A stretch of 64,000 nucleotides of DNA, from contig JBLDXI010000054.1 of assembly GCA_047495785.1 (NCBI GenBank), forward strand, positions 558,001 through 622,000, read 5' to 3'. A program made the translations under genes and the position numbers. A model generated the notes under the pieces. It saw only the letters and a program-made list of their open reading frames with translations. It ran no database searches and was not told where the DNA came from. Positions 22,038-33,673 of the stretch are shown in pieces (positions within the stretch are counted from its first letter, which is position 1; every line of letters starts with the position of its first letter). This DNA is from Lepidodermella squamata. Lineage: Eukaryota; Gastrotricha.

Positions 22038-23024
22038 AATGTGCCAAATGTTTATTTTCACAATATTCTACGAATTTTTGGTAACGTATGGTTTCTTACG
22101 TGAACGCTACGCCTTGCACAGAATTTGCAATAATTTGCAGAATTTAACCCTGAATTTAAATATAATTTATAATTTAGATGGCCTATAATAATATCTTTGG
22201 AAGTTCTGGAACGTTTCTATAATTCTATATAGAATTCTATAATTCGGTTCCGCCTACAGCAAATTTGGTTCCGGTTAACAGTAGGACCCTTTCTACATAC
22301 GTCAAATCAGCCATAAAATGTATTAGGAGTTCCAAATAGATACCGTATTTTTTACTATAGCAGCTTCTATAGCAGGCTACTAAAAAATAATTCAAGCGTA
22401 AAATTAGACCAAAACTGCTGAACCCCTGTTTTTCCTTAAGCTGAAAAAACGGATTTTTTCGATGAAACGCGTGCTTTATTTACGCCATTTCATACAATAA
22501 ATGATGAATAGAAACGCGAAATCACAAACAATGATTCATATACAATGAATATCCATGAAACTAGCGTTTCATTTCCATTTTATTTTAAAAAATGAAATAA
22601 AATTGAGATAAAGAAACGCACTCATTGATATTTAATCGACGACGCATTCGGCAATCAAAGGATAGATACTACTACCTGTTTATTAAACTATTACATCAGA
22701 TTACATCAGTTACTTTCCGGAAAGAGAAACTAAAATGTAGCCTGTGAAATTTTCAAATTCCTATTCCAAAATTGTTATCAGTGCATCCTAAGGTGCTACG
22801 TATCATGAAAAACTAGGAAGCTGACGTAAAAGAACTACGCAGGCACAGAATTCGATGAATTCTTAGAATAATATATTTTGAACAGAGATGGAAAATAACG
22901 TGTATGGATCAGAAGAAGGGCATTGTTGTAGTTTTAGAGGCGGCATTCCAGTTTCGTGTCACTAAGTTATACATCATGCTTTCTGCATTTTGCTTTAGTG
23001 GCATTATGGCTGAGAATTATCCAA
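22038..23024. other. AT-rich spacer
   Basis: No supported ORF. Contains short AT-rich direct repeats (for example AATTCTATAA-type near 22,225-22,245). Nothing else recognised. Confidence 0.4.
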
Positions 23025-25737
23025 TCATGGGCGGATAATGTTGAAATCAGCGCAAAAATCGTAACATTTATTGTCTCGAATACAGCCGCATTTTCGTGCT
23101 TGAGAACGGTTTCAAAGTGACAATAAAAACCATTTGATGCATGATTCACTTACTATACTGGCATCTTGGCGGCTTGTATGGAGGGATGCAGGTGCACCGA
23201 TCCGGCCCCGTGCACGATCCGCCATTCATACACGGCTCGGTGCATATGGCTACAATTTTAACGATAATCCAATTAAAAATATCCGATTAGTGATTATATT
23301 TAACCTGTATCACAAGCTTCGCCTGTGTAACCAGGCTTGCATGTGCATTTGTAGTTCAAAATGTTCGTTAGCGAAGCGGTGCACGTATTCGGCTCGCAGT
23401 TGGGGGAGCAGGTTATTTCTGCGTGAAAAACAACGTCCATTGAGTGGAATTGGCGAATATTTACTCTTACGGCTTATCAGTTCGCATTGATCTCTGAGCT
23501 TCAAAAGTTGAACGTTATCCAGGGCTTCGCGGTGGAAGGAGAAGCAGGCCACATCAATTACGGCGGAGTAGAATGGACTGGCTAGTCTGAATATTATAAA
23601 ACTAATTGCCAAACTGATCCAGTTAATATTAAATTAGAAAGAAAAACAACATTACAAGCTCGTAATCTAGGGCTGTGCCTAATAACTTTAGTACTGTGAA
23701 TTTCTGGCCTGGGTCCTGCCTCCTGCCCTATGAACCTCAGTTTCCTCGCTAACTGGTGAGCTTGAGCTTTGAATAAGTGTAGAGATCTTATTTTAATCCT
23801 CCGAACTTCCAGGAAATCGGATTCCGGAATCCGGAATCCGGAATTATATTTTCATCGAAATAGAATGTATGGGATTACAGAAGTGAAATATTTTCTTTTC
23901 AGTTGCTTTCTTTGTTGCCTTACTTTCTGCCAAGGCTTATCTGTGTAGTGGTTACGACAGGCCGATCGCTTACACCTATGAAATAGGACTTGTCGCAAAA
24001 TACAATAGATGAATTCGTTGCACTGTTGTAAGCCAAAGCTACAAACTGCCATTCGGCTAAAGTGCAAGGTATCAAGACTCTCGGCGAAGATGCGAGGTAC
24101 CATTGCACATGAGTTGAATTAAGTTGCCAGGACCCTGCTCCGTTTAAGCTCGTATTTACGTATCCATACAACGCACAATTGCTCCTCGGGCACGATGATT
24201 TAATCCATAAAGCCATTGTCCATGAAGTAGTCACATCGAATGCAGCGCTGGAGAAGGCAATGAAACTTTCATTGCCCACCTTGTTGATCGATTTGGCGCC
24301 TGCCTCTGAGTTGCCGAATGGGCCACTAGCGTCGAAAAAAGTGCCATTGAATGATGCGGGTATGGGACCGTACTTTGAACCACTGACATCACGATCCGTC
24401 CAAAGACCGTTCAGCGGCCAGTATCCGACGATGTTAGGAAAATGATTCGCGATGTTGTTTCTAAGCTGTTCAACAATACTGACAGCGGCTGGGCTTGAAA
24501 CGGGGCCGGTTGCTGAGATAAGCTCGAGTTAACAAGAGGGTAAACTAGTCGTAAAGGCTTACAGTTTTGGCACGAGCTTCCAGTGTAGCCAGCTTTACAG
24601 GCGCATGAGTAGCCTTCGTTTTTAGTCACGTCACCAGTACATGTAGCTGGGTCACAATTAGCGGAACATGCGATAGCTGATAAAAATATAATCGTTAGAC
24701 TCAAGCTACCATGATGGCCCTGAGGGTAAAGAAATGAGGAGCTGAATTCACGCCCGAAATTTGGACAAAGCGGATAGAGTTTTTTTCAATTAAAGGGTGC
24801 TTACTGTTAATGAGCTGGCACTGATTTTTCAGAGTAACCAATTGCGATCCACTCAGTGCCGCTCTGTGATATGAAAAGCAGGCAACATTCAGCGTTGCGA
24901 AATTGACGTTGTTCTGGCTGAAAATAAATAATAGTTTATATATTTGAATTACTATACTAAGATGCAGTCAACAAATTGTAGCTATCTATGTAAGCGGGAT
25001 CAGCATTTCTCGGAAACTTAATCCGGAAGTGAAAAGATAAACTTCAAAAAGAAAGAAGTTTGCTGAATTGGGTATATTATCAAAGCTACGCGCTTAAGTA
25101 ATGAATACCGTTTTCCGACAGTGATCGTTGGCCCTGTCCAGGCAGCTGCATTACTAAAGCCGCCAATCAAGGTTTCGCCGCATGCCACAGTTGAAGAAAT
25201 CGTCTGAGAGTCGTACGAAAGTGCCATGAACTGCCAAACATTACTCAGAGGGCAAACGATGCGGACACTAGTCGGAATCGTGGCTAAGGCGTATGGATAA
25301 ACTATTACATCTGACGCGTTCAGCTGCCAAATTCCGGCTCCAGTGTCAGTGCCGGAAAAATACTCGAACAATGGGCAGTTTTTGGTGATGCAGCCCGATT
25401 TCATCCAAATGCCGATAGTCCACGAGTGGCTGCCGTCAAAAGCTGGACCACTAGTGAAATTCAGGTAGCTACTTCCATCGTAATTTTGGTTCAAGGCTTT
25501 AGCGCTTGCATTTGGCGAACCGAAAGGTCCAGGCGAATCATATATGATTCCATTGGGCGAAGCAGATATTCCGAATGAAGACCCACTGACATCACGCATG
25601 CCCCACAATCCATTTAAAGGCCAATAGCCGACGATATTTGGGGAGGCGATGTTGCCTCTGAGTTGCTGCACAACGGTAGATTGGGCAAACAATGCTTGGT
25701 ACAGACGTATGACAATGAATAATCTCAGCAGATTCAT
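23025..25737 (-). CDS. Secreted two-LamG, three-EGF lectin-like protein (copy 3, intact)
   Basis: Eight exons: 25109-25737, 24805-24917, 24563-24676, 23924-24512, 23471-23586, 23305-23418, 23154-23249 and 23025-23098. They total 1845 nt (614 residues) with consistent phases (2,1,1,2,1,1,1). The order is signal peptide (residues about 1-18), LamG-1 (about 20-205), Cys linker (ACFSYHRAAL), EGF-1, LamG-2, Cys linker (ACFSFHREAL), EGF-2, EGF-3 and the CGC-x5-C-x3-C tail. The LamG units open with the NIVGYWPLNGLW pattern and carry paired Cys. Several N-x-S/T sites suggest glycosylation. No membrane segment or GPI signal is seen, so secretion is the simplest reading. Ligand and biological role are unknown. 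The start is the first ATG before the signal peptide. Confidence 0.85.
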
Positions 25738-26719
25738 TTATTCTTCAAGTTCGAGATATTTTCTCATATGATTATGCGCCACAAAAGTGTCTTTATGCAG
25801 TATTATCAGCGGTTGGATTGTATTTAATTTATTCAGCTCTGCCCTACTTTCCTTCAACACTAAATAACGCTAGACGCTAGACGAATCGAATATCCCGCAT
25901 ATGACAGGAACGCAGACATAAAAAAACGACATCGCAACAAACTATTTTGGTTGGATCACTTTTTGCAAATTATTGGACTTTTTGCTTGTTTATCCTGGTA
26001 TGAATCAGTTAAAATCGAATTCTCTGTGCAATTTGGACGTCTAGTTCCGAGATGTTGTCTCTTATCGGTTTTCTTGGCTTCTGTATTAAATAATTCTGCA
26101 ATAATTCGTTTATTTAATGCGTCGCTTTTTCAGAATCTGTGTTCGATATTTGAACACAGCTGATACGGCGTGAGAAAGATCGAAGACGAGTTGCTATCGA
26201 GTCGTCAAAACAATCGCTAATTTCGCTATTTACATCGCAAGTCTGTTAATATGTTGGAGCGTGTGCTTACTCCAGGGATAAGACAAACCAAGGTTTTCGC
26301 CAAATCTCGCCAAGTTTGATGTATCTAAGCCCTAGGTATATAGTTATACCATATAATCCGGCACCAACATTCGATTTCTAGCAGGATGAGTTTTATTTTG
26401 ATGTGTTACTTGTCAATCAATATGGATAAGAATAGGGTATTTTGATCGAAATATTCCGCTCACGGCATATGCCAGCTTGGCCGGTATTCATATAAAAAGC
26501 TCTTGCTTTCTCACTTGAAAACTCTTTAAACGTTTATTTATAAGTAAATTATCAATAACATTCCTTTAGCGAGTGAAACAAGGCTTAATATGATACGAGA
26601 GAGCGGCAATGTACAATTATTCTACTAATATTCCACTGATAACTTATACATCAAAGGTCGGACAGGAGGCATTTCAAGCATTGAGTAAATGTTGGAGAAC
26701 TGGTGTGTTAGAAGAAATG
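25738..26719. other. Spacer between lectin copies 3 and 4
   Basis: Upstream DNA of copy 3 and 3' flank of copy 4. No TATA-like box is evident close to the copy-3 start. Only one unsupported ORF of about 70 codons. Confidence 0.4.
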
Positions 26720-29587
26720 TCATGGGCGTACAATGTTAAAATCAGCGCAGAAATCGTAGCATTTGTTGTCTCGGATACAGCCGCATTTTCGGGCTAAGCG
26801 GAACACAAGATGCGCTCATGAAAGCAGACGGCATTATAAAATTACCAAATTCGCACTTCGGCGGTTTGTAGGGCGGGACGCATGTGCATTTATTCGGGGC
26901 AGTGCAACTTCCACCATTCAAGCACAAGTCGGAGCATATTGCTGTAAAAAAGGAATATCATGCAATTAAAAATAACGCAAAATCGTGAAATTCAAACGGG
27001 TTTGGCAAGCATTGCCGGTGTAACCAGCTTTGCAGGTGCACGTGTAACCCGAGAGACTGGTCAGCGAAGCGGAGCAAGTATTCGGGGCGCAGTTGGTAGG
27101 GCACGTAATACCTTTAAATACACACATTTGTCAAAATGTGAGAGGTAAATCTCGGATTACTGTTGATGAGCTTGCATTGATCTCGCAGCGTAACGAGTTC
27201 GACATTGTCGAGTGTCTCCCTGAAAAACGAGAAACAAGCAACGCTGATTGCACCCGCGTAACCTCCAAATAGTCTGTTTTCGAAATGTGAGTGCCATATA
27301 TATAAATGCTATTCGAAAGCAGCTAATGACTTACCGCTTCCCTAATGCTATCATCGGAGTAGTCAGCGGCATCTCATTTGCGAATCCAACGAAGTACTTA
27401 TTAGTGCAGAAGATAATCGACGAAGTCGTAACATTGCTGTAAGCCAAAGCCAGAAACTGCCACGATGTTAGCGAGCAAGGCACCACCTTTGATGAATTTG
27501 CAGAACCATATGAGTAGCATTTTATGTGAGTAGCGTTGATTTGCCAACAACCTGATGCCGTCATGGCGAGGTGAGTGAACTCAAACAAAGGGCAATTCGT
27601 GCACGATGATTTGATCCATGCACTCATTGTCCATGAGAAACCTCCGCCGAATACGGTATTAGAGAAAGACACGTAGCTGGAATTGTCTTGTTGATTCAGG
27701 GCTTTTGCGCCAGCATTCGAGTCGCCGAACGGGCCAGCTACGTCGAATAAAGTTCCATTCTGTGTTGCGGCTATACCATATGTCGATCCACTGATATCGC
27801 GATTATTCCAGAGTCCGTTCAACGGCCAAAATCCGACAATGCTGGGGAAAGGTGTTGTGATGCTATTTCTGAGTTGTGCAACGATTGACAATGGGGCCGG
27901 AGTTACAGCAGTGGCTAGAATTACAATGCTTCATTTCGAGGCGTGGCGACGTATCGAAAATACTCACTTGTTTGGCATGTGCTACCTGTGTAGCCAACTT
28001 TACAGGTGCAGGTGTAGCCATCCGGGTTGGCCAAGTTGCCAGTACATGTCGACGCGACACAATTTGCGGAGCATGTTATATCTGATGGAACATTAGAATT
28101 TATTTGTGAGCTTCTAGATTCATTAACAAAAATGTTTGATCTCTGATAATTTAGTGCTTTTGGAGTAACTGCTTTTGTTACTAAGTATCGGATATTCTTA
28201 CCTAATATTCATTAAATTGAACAACCGATATTACCCCCACTTGCGTATCTAAGTTAAATTCTACAAACTTCAAACTTCAAACCTAACCCTAACCCTAACC
28301 CTAACCCTAACCTGAGCCCTAACCCCAGAAAAAGGTACGCAAGTGGGGGACACCCCCGATATTAAAATACTGGTTGATTGTTGATTCACATTGGGTAAAC
28401 TGGCTCAATCAGATATAATCGAAACAACAATTTAGCAGCTCTTTTAATATCCATTTGCCCATTTAGCGCCGGGCACTTGTAATCGGAAGACCCTACCCTG
28501 AAATAATCAAAAATACGGTAAAACTCACTGTTTATAACTTGACACTGCCATTTCAAGGTGATCAACTGCGCGCTGGTCAAAGCAGCTCGGTGATAGGAGA
28601 AACAGGCTACATTTGTATCCCCTGCGTGTGTCGGCGTGGAAGCTAAGCTGAAACAGGGAATGCAGTGAAGTTTTCGCTGACAAAAGCAAAGGGAATAGTT
28701 TAAGATTATCTAACGATAATCACATGCATATTTATTTCCAGGTCCGCCCGATGGTTTTCGTCCGCGGGCGGGCCTGGATTTGTCCCACATACATCTTATC
28801 TCATGTCCATCTCGACCCTACTAACATTTGTTTCGATATTCAACAGACATGCGCAAATGTCACTATTGAGGGGACTATAATATCATAACAGGAAATTTAC
28901 TGCGTTTTCCAGTTATGAAATAGAGGGATCGTTAATCATGAGGGATGAAACCAACCGCTTTGCGAGAGTAATTCTGGTGCCTGTCACAGCTGCAGTCGTA
29001 CTGAAGCCGCTGAGAATGTTCTCATCACAGGCCACCATAGCTGCCTTCTTCGACGAATCATAGGAGATCGCTAGAAATTGCCATACATTGCTTATAGGAC
29101 AAATCAACTTTACTGTGAAGGGCGGATTGTTGGACATAGAGAGAAGGCTCGGATAAACCTGCATAACAGTCTCGTTCAGCTGCCAGATCCCAGCTCCGCC
29201 GGTGCTGGTAGTCGTTGAGTACTCGAACAATATACAATTTTTCGTACGGCAACCGGACTTTATCCATAAGCCCATCGTCCAAGAGTGATTTCCGTCAAAC
29301 GCTGATGAGTTGAAGAGCAGGTAGCTGCTACCATCTATCTGATTTAGAAGTTTCGAACTCGTTAAGCCAAATGGCCCCGGTGCGTTAGGTATTGTTCCAT
29401 TCGGAGTAGCGGCTATACCATAAGTCGACCCGCTAACATCGCGCATGTCCCACAGAGCGTTCAAGGGCCAATAGCCGACAATATTCCATGAGGCGATATT
29501 ATTTCTGAGTTGCTGAACAGCTGGAATACCTTGAGCTGAGCATGTTCCGAGCAGAGAAATTATAATGAAAATGCCGATTCTAATCAT
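26720..29587 (-). CDS. Secreted two-LamG, three-EGF lectin-like protein (copy 4, intact)
   Basis: Eight exons: 28956-29587, 28529-28647, 27968-28081, 27335-27914, 27161-27273, 26998-27111, 26846-26941 and 26720-26793. They sum to 1842 nt (613 residues). Architecture is as in copy 3: signal peptide (MIRIGIFIIISLLG...), LamG-1, linker, EGF-1, LamG-2, linker, EGF-2, EGF-3, Cys-rich tail. The exon-1 donor is GTTGG rather than the usual GTAAG. Its second half (27.0-28.1 kb) is very close to pseudogene 1 and to copy 5, showing recent duplication. A TATA box lies about 45 bases upstream of the ATG. Intron 2 carries a foldback insert with telomere-like repeats (28.23-28.35 kb). Function beyond extracellular binding is unknown. 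Confidence 0.85.
28190..28375. mobile_element. Small insert with inverted ends and an interstitial (CCCTAA)n tract
   Basis: Relative to the matching intron of pseudogene 1 (near 11,625-11,640), copy 4 has about 180 extra bases. They contain CCCCCACTTGCGTA (28,231-28,244) and its reverse complement (about 28,335-28,348) as inverted repeats. Between them sit four CCCTAA units (28,283-28,312). GATATTA flanks both sides of the hairpin pair. Confidence 0.65.
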
Positions 29588-29627
29588 CTTATTTCGATAA
29601 TTGTGTTCGTTCACTAGTTTACGCCGG

Positions 29628-29636
29628 CTTTTTATA
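29628..29636 (-). promoter_or_regulatory. TATA box of lectin gene copy 4
   Basis: TATAAAAAG on the minus strand, 41-49 bases upstream of the ATG and followed by GCCGGCG. The same arrangement (TATAAAAG-CCGGCGG) occurs at 40,781-40,788 before the displaced start of copy 5. It is conserved between duplicates. Confidence 0.55.
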
Positions 29637-29639
29637 GCA

Positions 29640-30654
29640 AAAACAACAATCGCCATTCCTGGGTTAACATTATTTCGATTTTTTACAACCTTTGTAATAA
29701 AAGAATCTGCTGTGCACAGGCCTAATCCCAATTTGCCGGCACAAAAACGTGTTGCTACCGAGTCGTCAAAACAGGAGGAATGCTGATTTGATTTTAAAGG
29801 AGGAATTCAGCATGTATTGTGAGTTACAAGCAGCGCGTCTAGGTGCTGCAACTACAATGCATTCATTAAAGCTTACATTCAATCTTGGTTGGGATTGACT
29901 GACTTCTAGCAACACATCAGATGCATTATAAATAACGATGGTTGCAACTTTTCCTTTTGTACGATACGTACTTGCACCATGTTCGTCTTAGGCGGCTTGT
30001 GTGAAATTTTTATTTTCAATAATTCATGGTGTGCATTGGTTGCATACATCTCCTAAATTATTCTGCATGAATCAAATGAAGCGGCAATAACGTATCTATC
30101 TGGAAACCAGCTAAGAAAATCAATTTCAGAGTCAAAGCAAAAGGAACAAAATCAGTATTAGGGATCAGCCATATTTAACTGATTTAATTGCCTATTCCCA
30201 GGCACGGCGAAGTTGGGTCCACTAAGAAAATAGCTGCGGTAATGCCATTGTTCAAAGAGAGTTCGAAAGACCTCGTCAAGAACTATTTTTCAGTTTTTTG
30301 TTGAGTATTGATAATGACACATTCTATGCGGTACAACTACGATTAATCGATTGAGGAAAGTTCACTAATAATAATAAATTTATTCCAGTAGCAAGTAAGA
30401 ATCCGCGGTTAATATGCTACGAGAGAGCTAAGTGATCCGACTCGGTCCAGCTCTCGGGAGGCAAATGGAGCCATTTTAGCCCTAAAATTGCAAATCAACA
30501 GGAGAACTTTCGAAATTTTTCGGGGTGCAGAAAGGTTTTTTTAACCCCAGGCTCAAGTCTCTGGGGCGACTATATTCATATTATACATCAGAGATCGAAA
30601 ATAATCATTATCACGTATTGAGTATATATCAGAGGACTAGTTTTGAAGGGAATA
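29640..30654. other. Upstream region of copy 4 / spacer
   Basis: Bases about 29,600-30,250 align in patches with 40,740-41,380 (upstream of the displaced copy-5 start), so the duplication unit included several hundred bases of promoter DNA. No ORF with support. Confidence 0.5.
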
Positions 30655-33124
30655 TCACGGGCGTATGATATTGAAATCGGCGCAAAAATCGTAGCATTTG
30701 TTGTCGCGAAGACAGCCGCATTTTCGGGCTGGTCGGAAAACAAGATATGTAGGTGTATACAAAAATAGGTGGTATGATCAACTTACCGAATTCGCACCTC
30801 GGTTGCCTGTAGGGCGGGACACAAGTGCATTTATTCGGAGCAGTGCAGCTTCCACCATTCAAGCACGAGTCGGAACATATTGCTAGAAATCACGGGGAAT
30901 TATTCTATAACAAATTACAGAAAAACGGGATATTCATACGGGTTTGGCAAGCATCGCCCGTGTAACCGGCTTTGCAGGTGCACGTGTAACCCGAGAGACT
31001 GGTCAGCGAACCGGAGCAACTATTCGGGGCGCAGTTGGCAGGGCAGGAAATACCTTTATAATTCATACGTTTAAATGAATTTCGAGAATTGAATTTTCTG
31101 ATTACTGTTGATGAGCTTGCATTGATCTCGCAGCGTAACGAGTTCGACATTGTCGAGTGTCTCCCTGAAAAACGAGAAACAAGCAACGCTCGCTGATGCG
31201 CCGGCGTTATTAGATATCATTTGGCTATTAATGAAATGTTATACTTAATGCTATTCGAAAGCAGCTAATGACTTACCGCTTTCCTAATGCTATCGGCAAA
31301 GTGGTAAGCGGGGTCTCATCCGCGAATCCAACGAAGTACTTATCAGTGCAGAAGATAATCGACGAATTCGTAGCATCGCTATAAGCCAATGCCAAAAACT
31401 GCCACGTTGTTACTGAGCAAGGCACTTTCATTGCTGATGCCGAACTGCCTTTTGCGTAGCATTTTATGTGAGTTGAATTGATTTTCCAACAACCTGATCC
31501 TGTGAGGAAATTGTTGCTGAACTCAAACAGAGGGCAATTCGTGCACGACGATTTGATCCATACACCCATTGTCCACGAGGAACTTGAGATGAATGCGCCG
31601 TGGTTGAAGTAGACGTAGCTGGAATTGTCTAGTTGATTCAGGGCTTTGGCACCAGCATTTGAGTCGCCAAATGGGCCGGCTACGTCGAATAAAGTTCCGT
31701 TTAGCGTTGCGGCTATACCGAATGTTGATCCACTCACGTCGCGATTATTCCAGAGTCCGTTCAACGGCCAAAATCCGACAATGCTGGGGAAAGGTGTTGT
31801 AATGCTATTTCTTAGCTGTGCAACGATTGACAATGGGGCCGGAATTACAGCACTGGCTGGAATTACAGAGCTTCATTGAATGGCTCGGCGTAACAAAATT
31901 ACTCACTTATTTGGCATGTGCTACCTGTGTAGCCAACTTTACAGGTGCAGGTGTAGCCATCCGGGTTGGCCAAGTTGCCAGTACATGTTGACGCGACACA
32001 ATTTGCGGAGCATGTAATATCTGATGAAACATTATAATTTATTCGTGAGCTTCTAGATTAGAGGCTACGTTCGGATATCTCCATCTTAAACTGACCAACT
32101 GATAATAATTTACAGGGTGGGGCGTATTAGGTAAATTGGCTTATTTATATAATATAAAAGCAACTGAACTGATTAAGCTGCTCTAAAATGGCCGTTTGAT
32201 GTTTTGGCTCTTGTAACCGGAAGGTCATCCTGGAGGTATTGAAAGAAGCGAAAAAAAATCACTGTTTATAACTTGACATTGCCATTTCAAGGTGATCAAC
32301 TGCGCGCTGGTCAAAGCAGCTCGGTGATAGGAAAAGCAGGCGACACTTGTATCCGCGGCATATGCCATGGTACCAATTATGCTGAAACAGAGAATGCAGT
32401 GAAGTATTCACAAAAAATGGCAAACGGAATTGTTCAAGAATTGTTAGGAAGACTAAAATTGAATTGGAAAATCCTGAAATAGGCTGCGATTTCGGATTAT
32501 TAAAAAGGGGGAACATTAATCACGGGGTTAATAAAACCAACCGCTTTGCGAGAGTAATTCTCGTGCCTGTTGTAGCTGCAACCGTGCTGAAGCCGCTCAC
32601 TATGTTCTCATCACAGGCCACAATAGATGCGTTTTTCGACGAATCGTAGGAGATCGCCAGGAACTGCCATACATTGCTTAAAGGACAAATCAACTTGACG
32701 GTCTTGGGCGCAGAGCTGAGCATTGCGTTAGCGCCCGGATAAACATGCATAGCAGTCTCGTTCAACTGCCAGATCCCTGCTCCGCCAAGGTTCAAAGTAG
32801 TTGAATAATCAAATACTGGGCAGTCTTTCGAACGGCAACCGGACTTTATCCATATGCCCATCGTCCAAGAGTGATTCCCGTCAAACGCTGATCCGTTGAA
32901 GCGCACATAACTGCTACCATCTAACTGATTCAGAAGTTTCGAGCTTGTCAAACCAAACGGCCCCGGTGCGTTAGGTATTGTTCCATTCGGGGTAGCAGGT
33001 ATTCCGTAAGTCGACCCGCTAACATCGCGCATGTCCCACAGTGCATTCAAGGGCCAATAGCCAACGATGTTAGGTGCGGCGATATTATTTCTAAGTTGCT
33101 GCACAGCAGAGATACCTTGAGCTG
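30655..33124 (-). pseudogene. Lectin-like gene copy 5: body, start cut off by a DNA transposon
   Basis: The exons are 32542-33124 (LamG-1, lacking its start), 32263-32381, 31907-32020, 31277-31856, 31106-31224, 30940-31053, 30787-30882 and 30655-30728. All have family lengths and phases and no internal stop, so everything after the insertion is undamaged. Coding sequence stops abruptly at 33,124 after AQGISAVQQ (read inwards), where the 7.56-kb element begins. The missing signal peptide is at 40,688-40,741. As it stands the gene cannot make the secreted protein unless the element is excised or a new start is used. It counts as a very recent interruption rather than a decayed gene. Confidence 0.85.
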
Positions 33125-33129
33125 CCCTA

Positions 33130-33265
33130 GGGATCAAATCTTGGCAAGATCTTAGCTGAACTTGCCAAGATCCATCAAAGATCCGTGCACGATCTTGCAC
33201 AGATTTGCAAAGATTTGGGTTCAAAGATCTTAGCAGTTAATTAATTAAGATCTTTGGTGTTATTG
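33130..33265. repeat. Left subterminal repeats of the CACTA-like element
   Basis: Many short direct and inverted copies of AAGATCT/GCAAAGAT-type words, matched by a similar cluster at the other end. In plant CACTA elements such arrays bind an element-encoded protein; by analogy they may be transposase or accessory-protein sites here. Confidence 0.65.
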
Positions 33266-33673
33266 AAAGATCATTCAAAGATGACACTAAGAACTGCTCA
33301 GATTTCTAGAATCTTTCATGTTTTTAAATAATTCTTGTTCTCATCTTTCGAAATCTTGGGTCGAAATTTTTACTGGCGCCCACGGAACCGCACCCGAATG
33401 TACGCACCCAGGTATAAAACACGACGAGAATGTCAGAGTTGCCAACTTTATTACCGAAGAAAATCGTTTTTCGGTATAAAAAACACGCCAAGCACGACCT
33501 TAATATTATCACACCTAATTCCAGTGATTGTCTCGAAATCAATATAAAACGCAAACATTTTCTGATAAAAATCGCGCAAACACACGCGCAACCAGCACAC
33601 ACGGACACAGAAATAATGAAGATGATGACGATGATGATAACAATAAAAACAACGAAATAATAATAATAATAGT

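Noticed and set aside
26700-26793. Arg-rich C-terminus (KMRLYPRQQMLRFLR)
   Set aside because: Wrong frame; spliced phase gives the Cys-rich tail, conserved in all copies.
28283-28312. Chromosome end or fusion point
   Set aside because: Only four repeat units, in one orientation, within a small insert in a gene intron with matching sequence on both sides.
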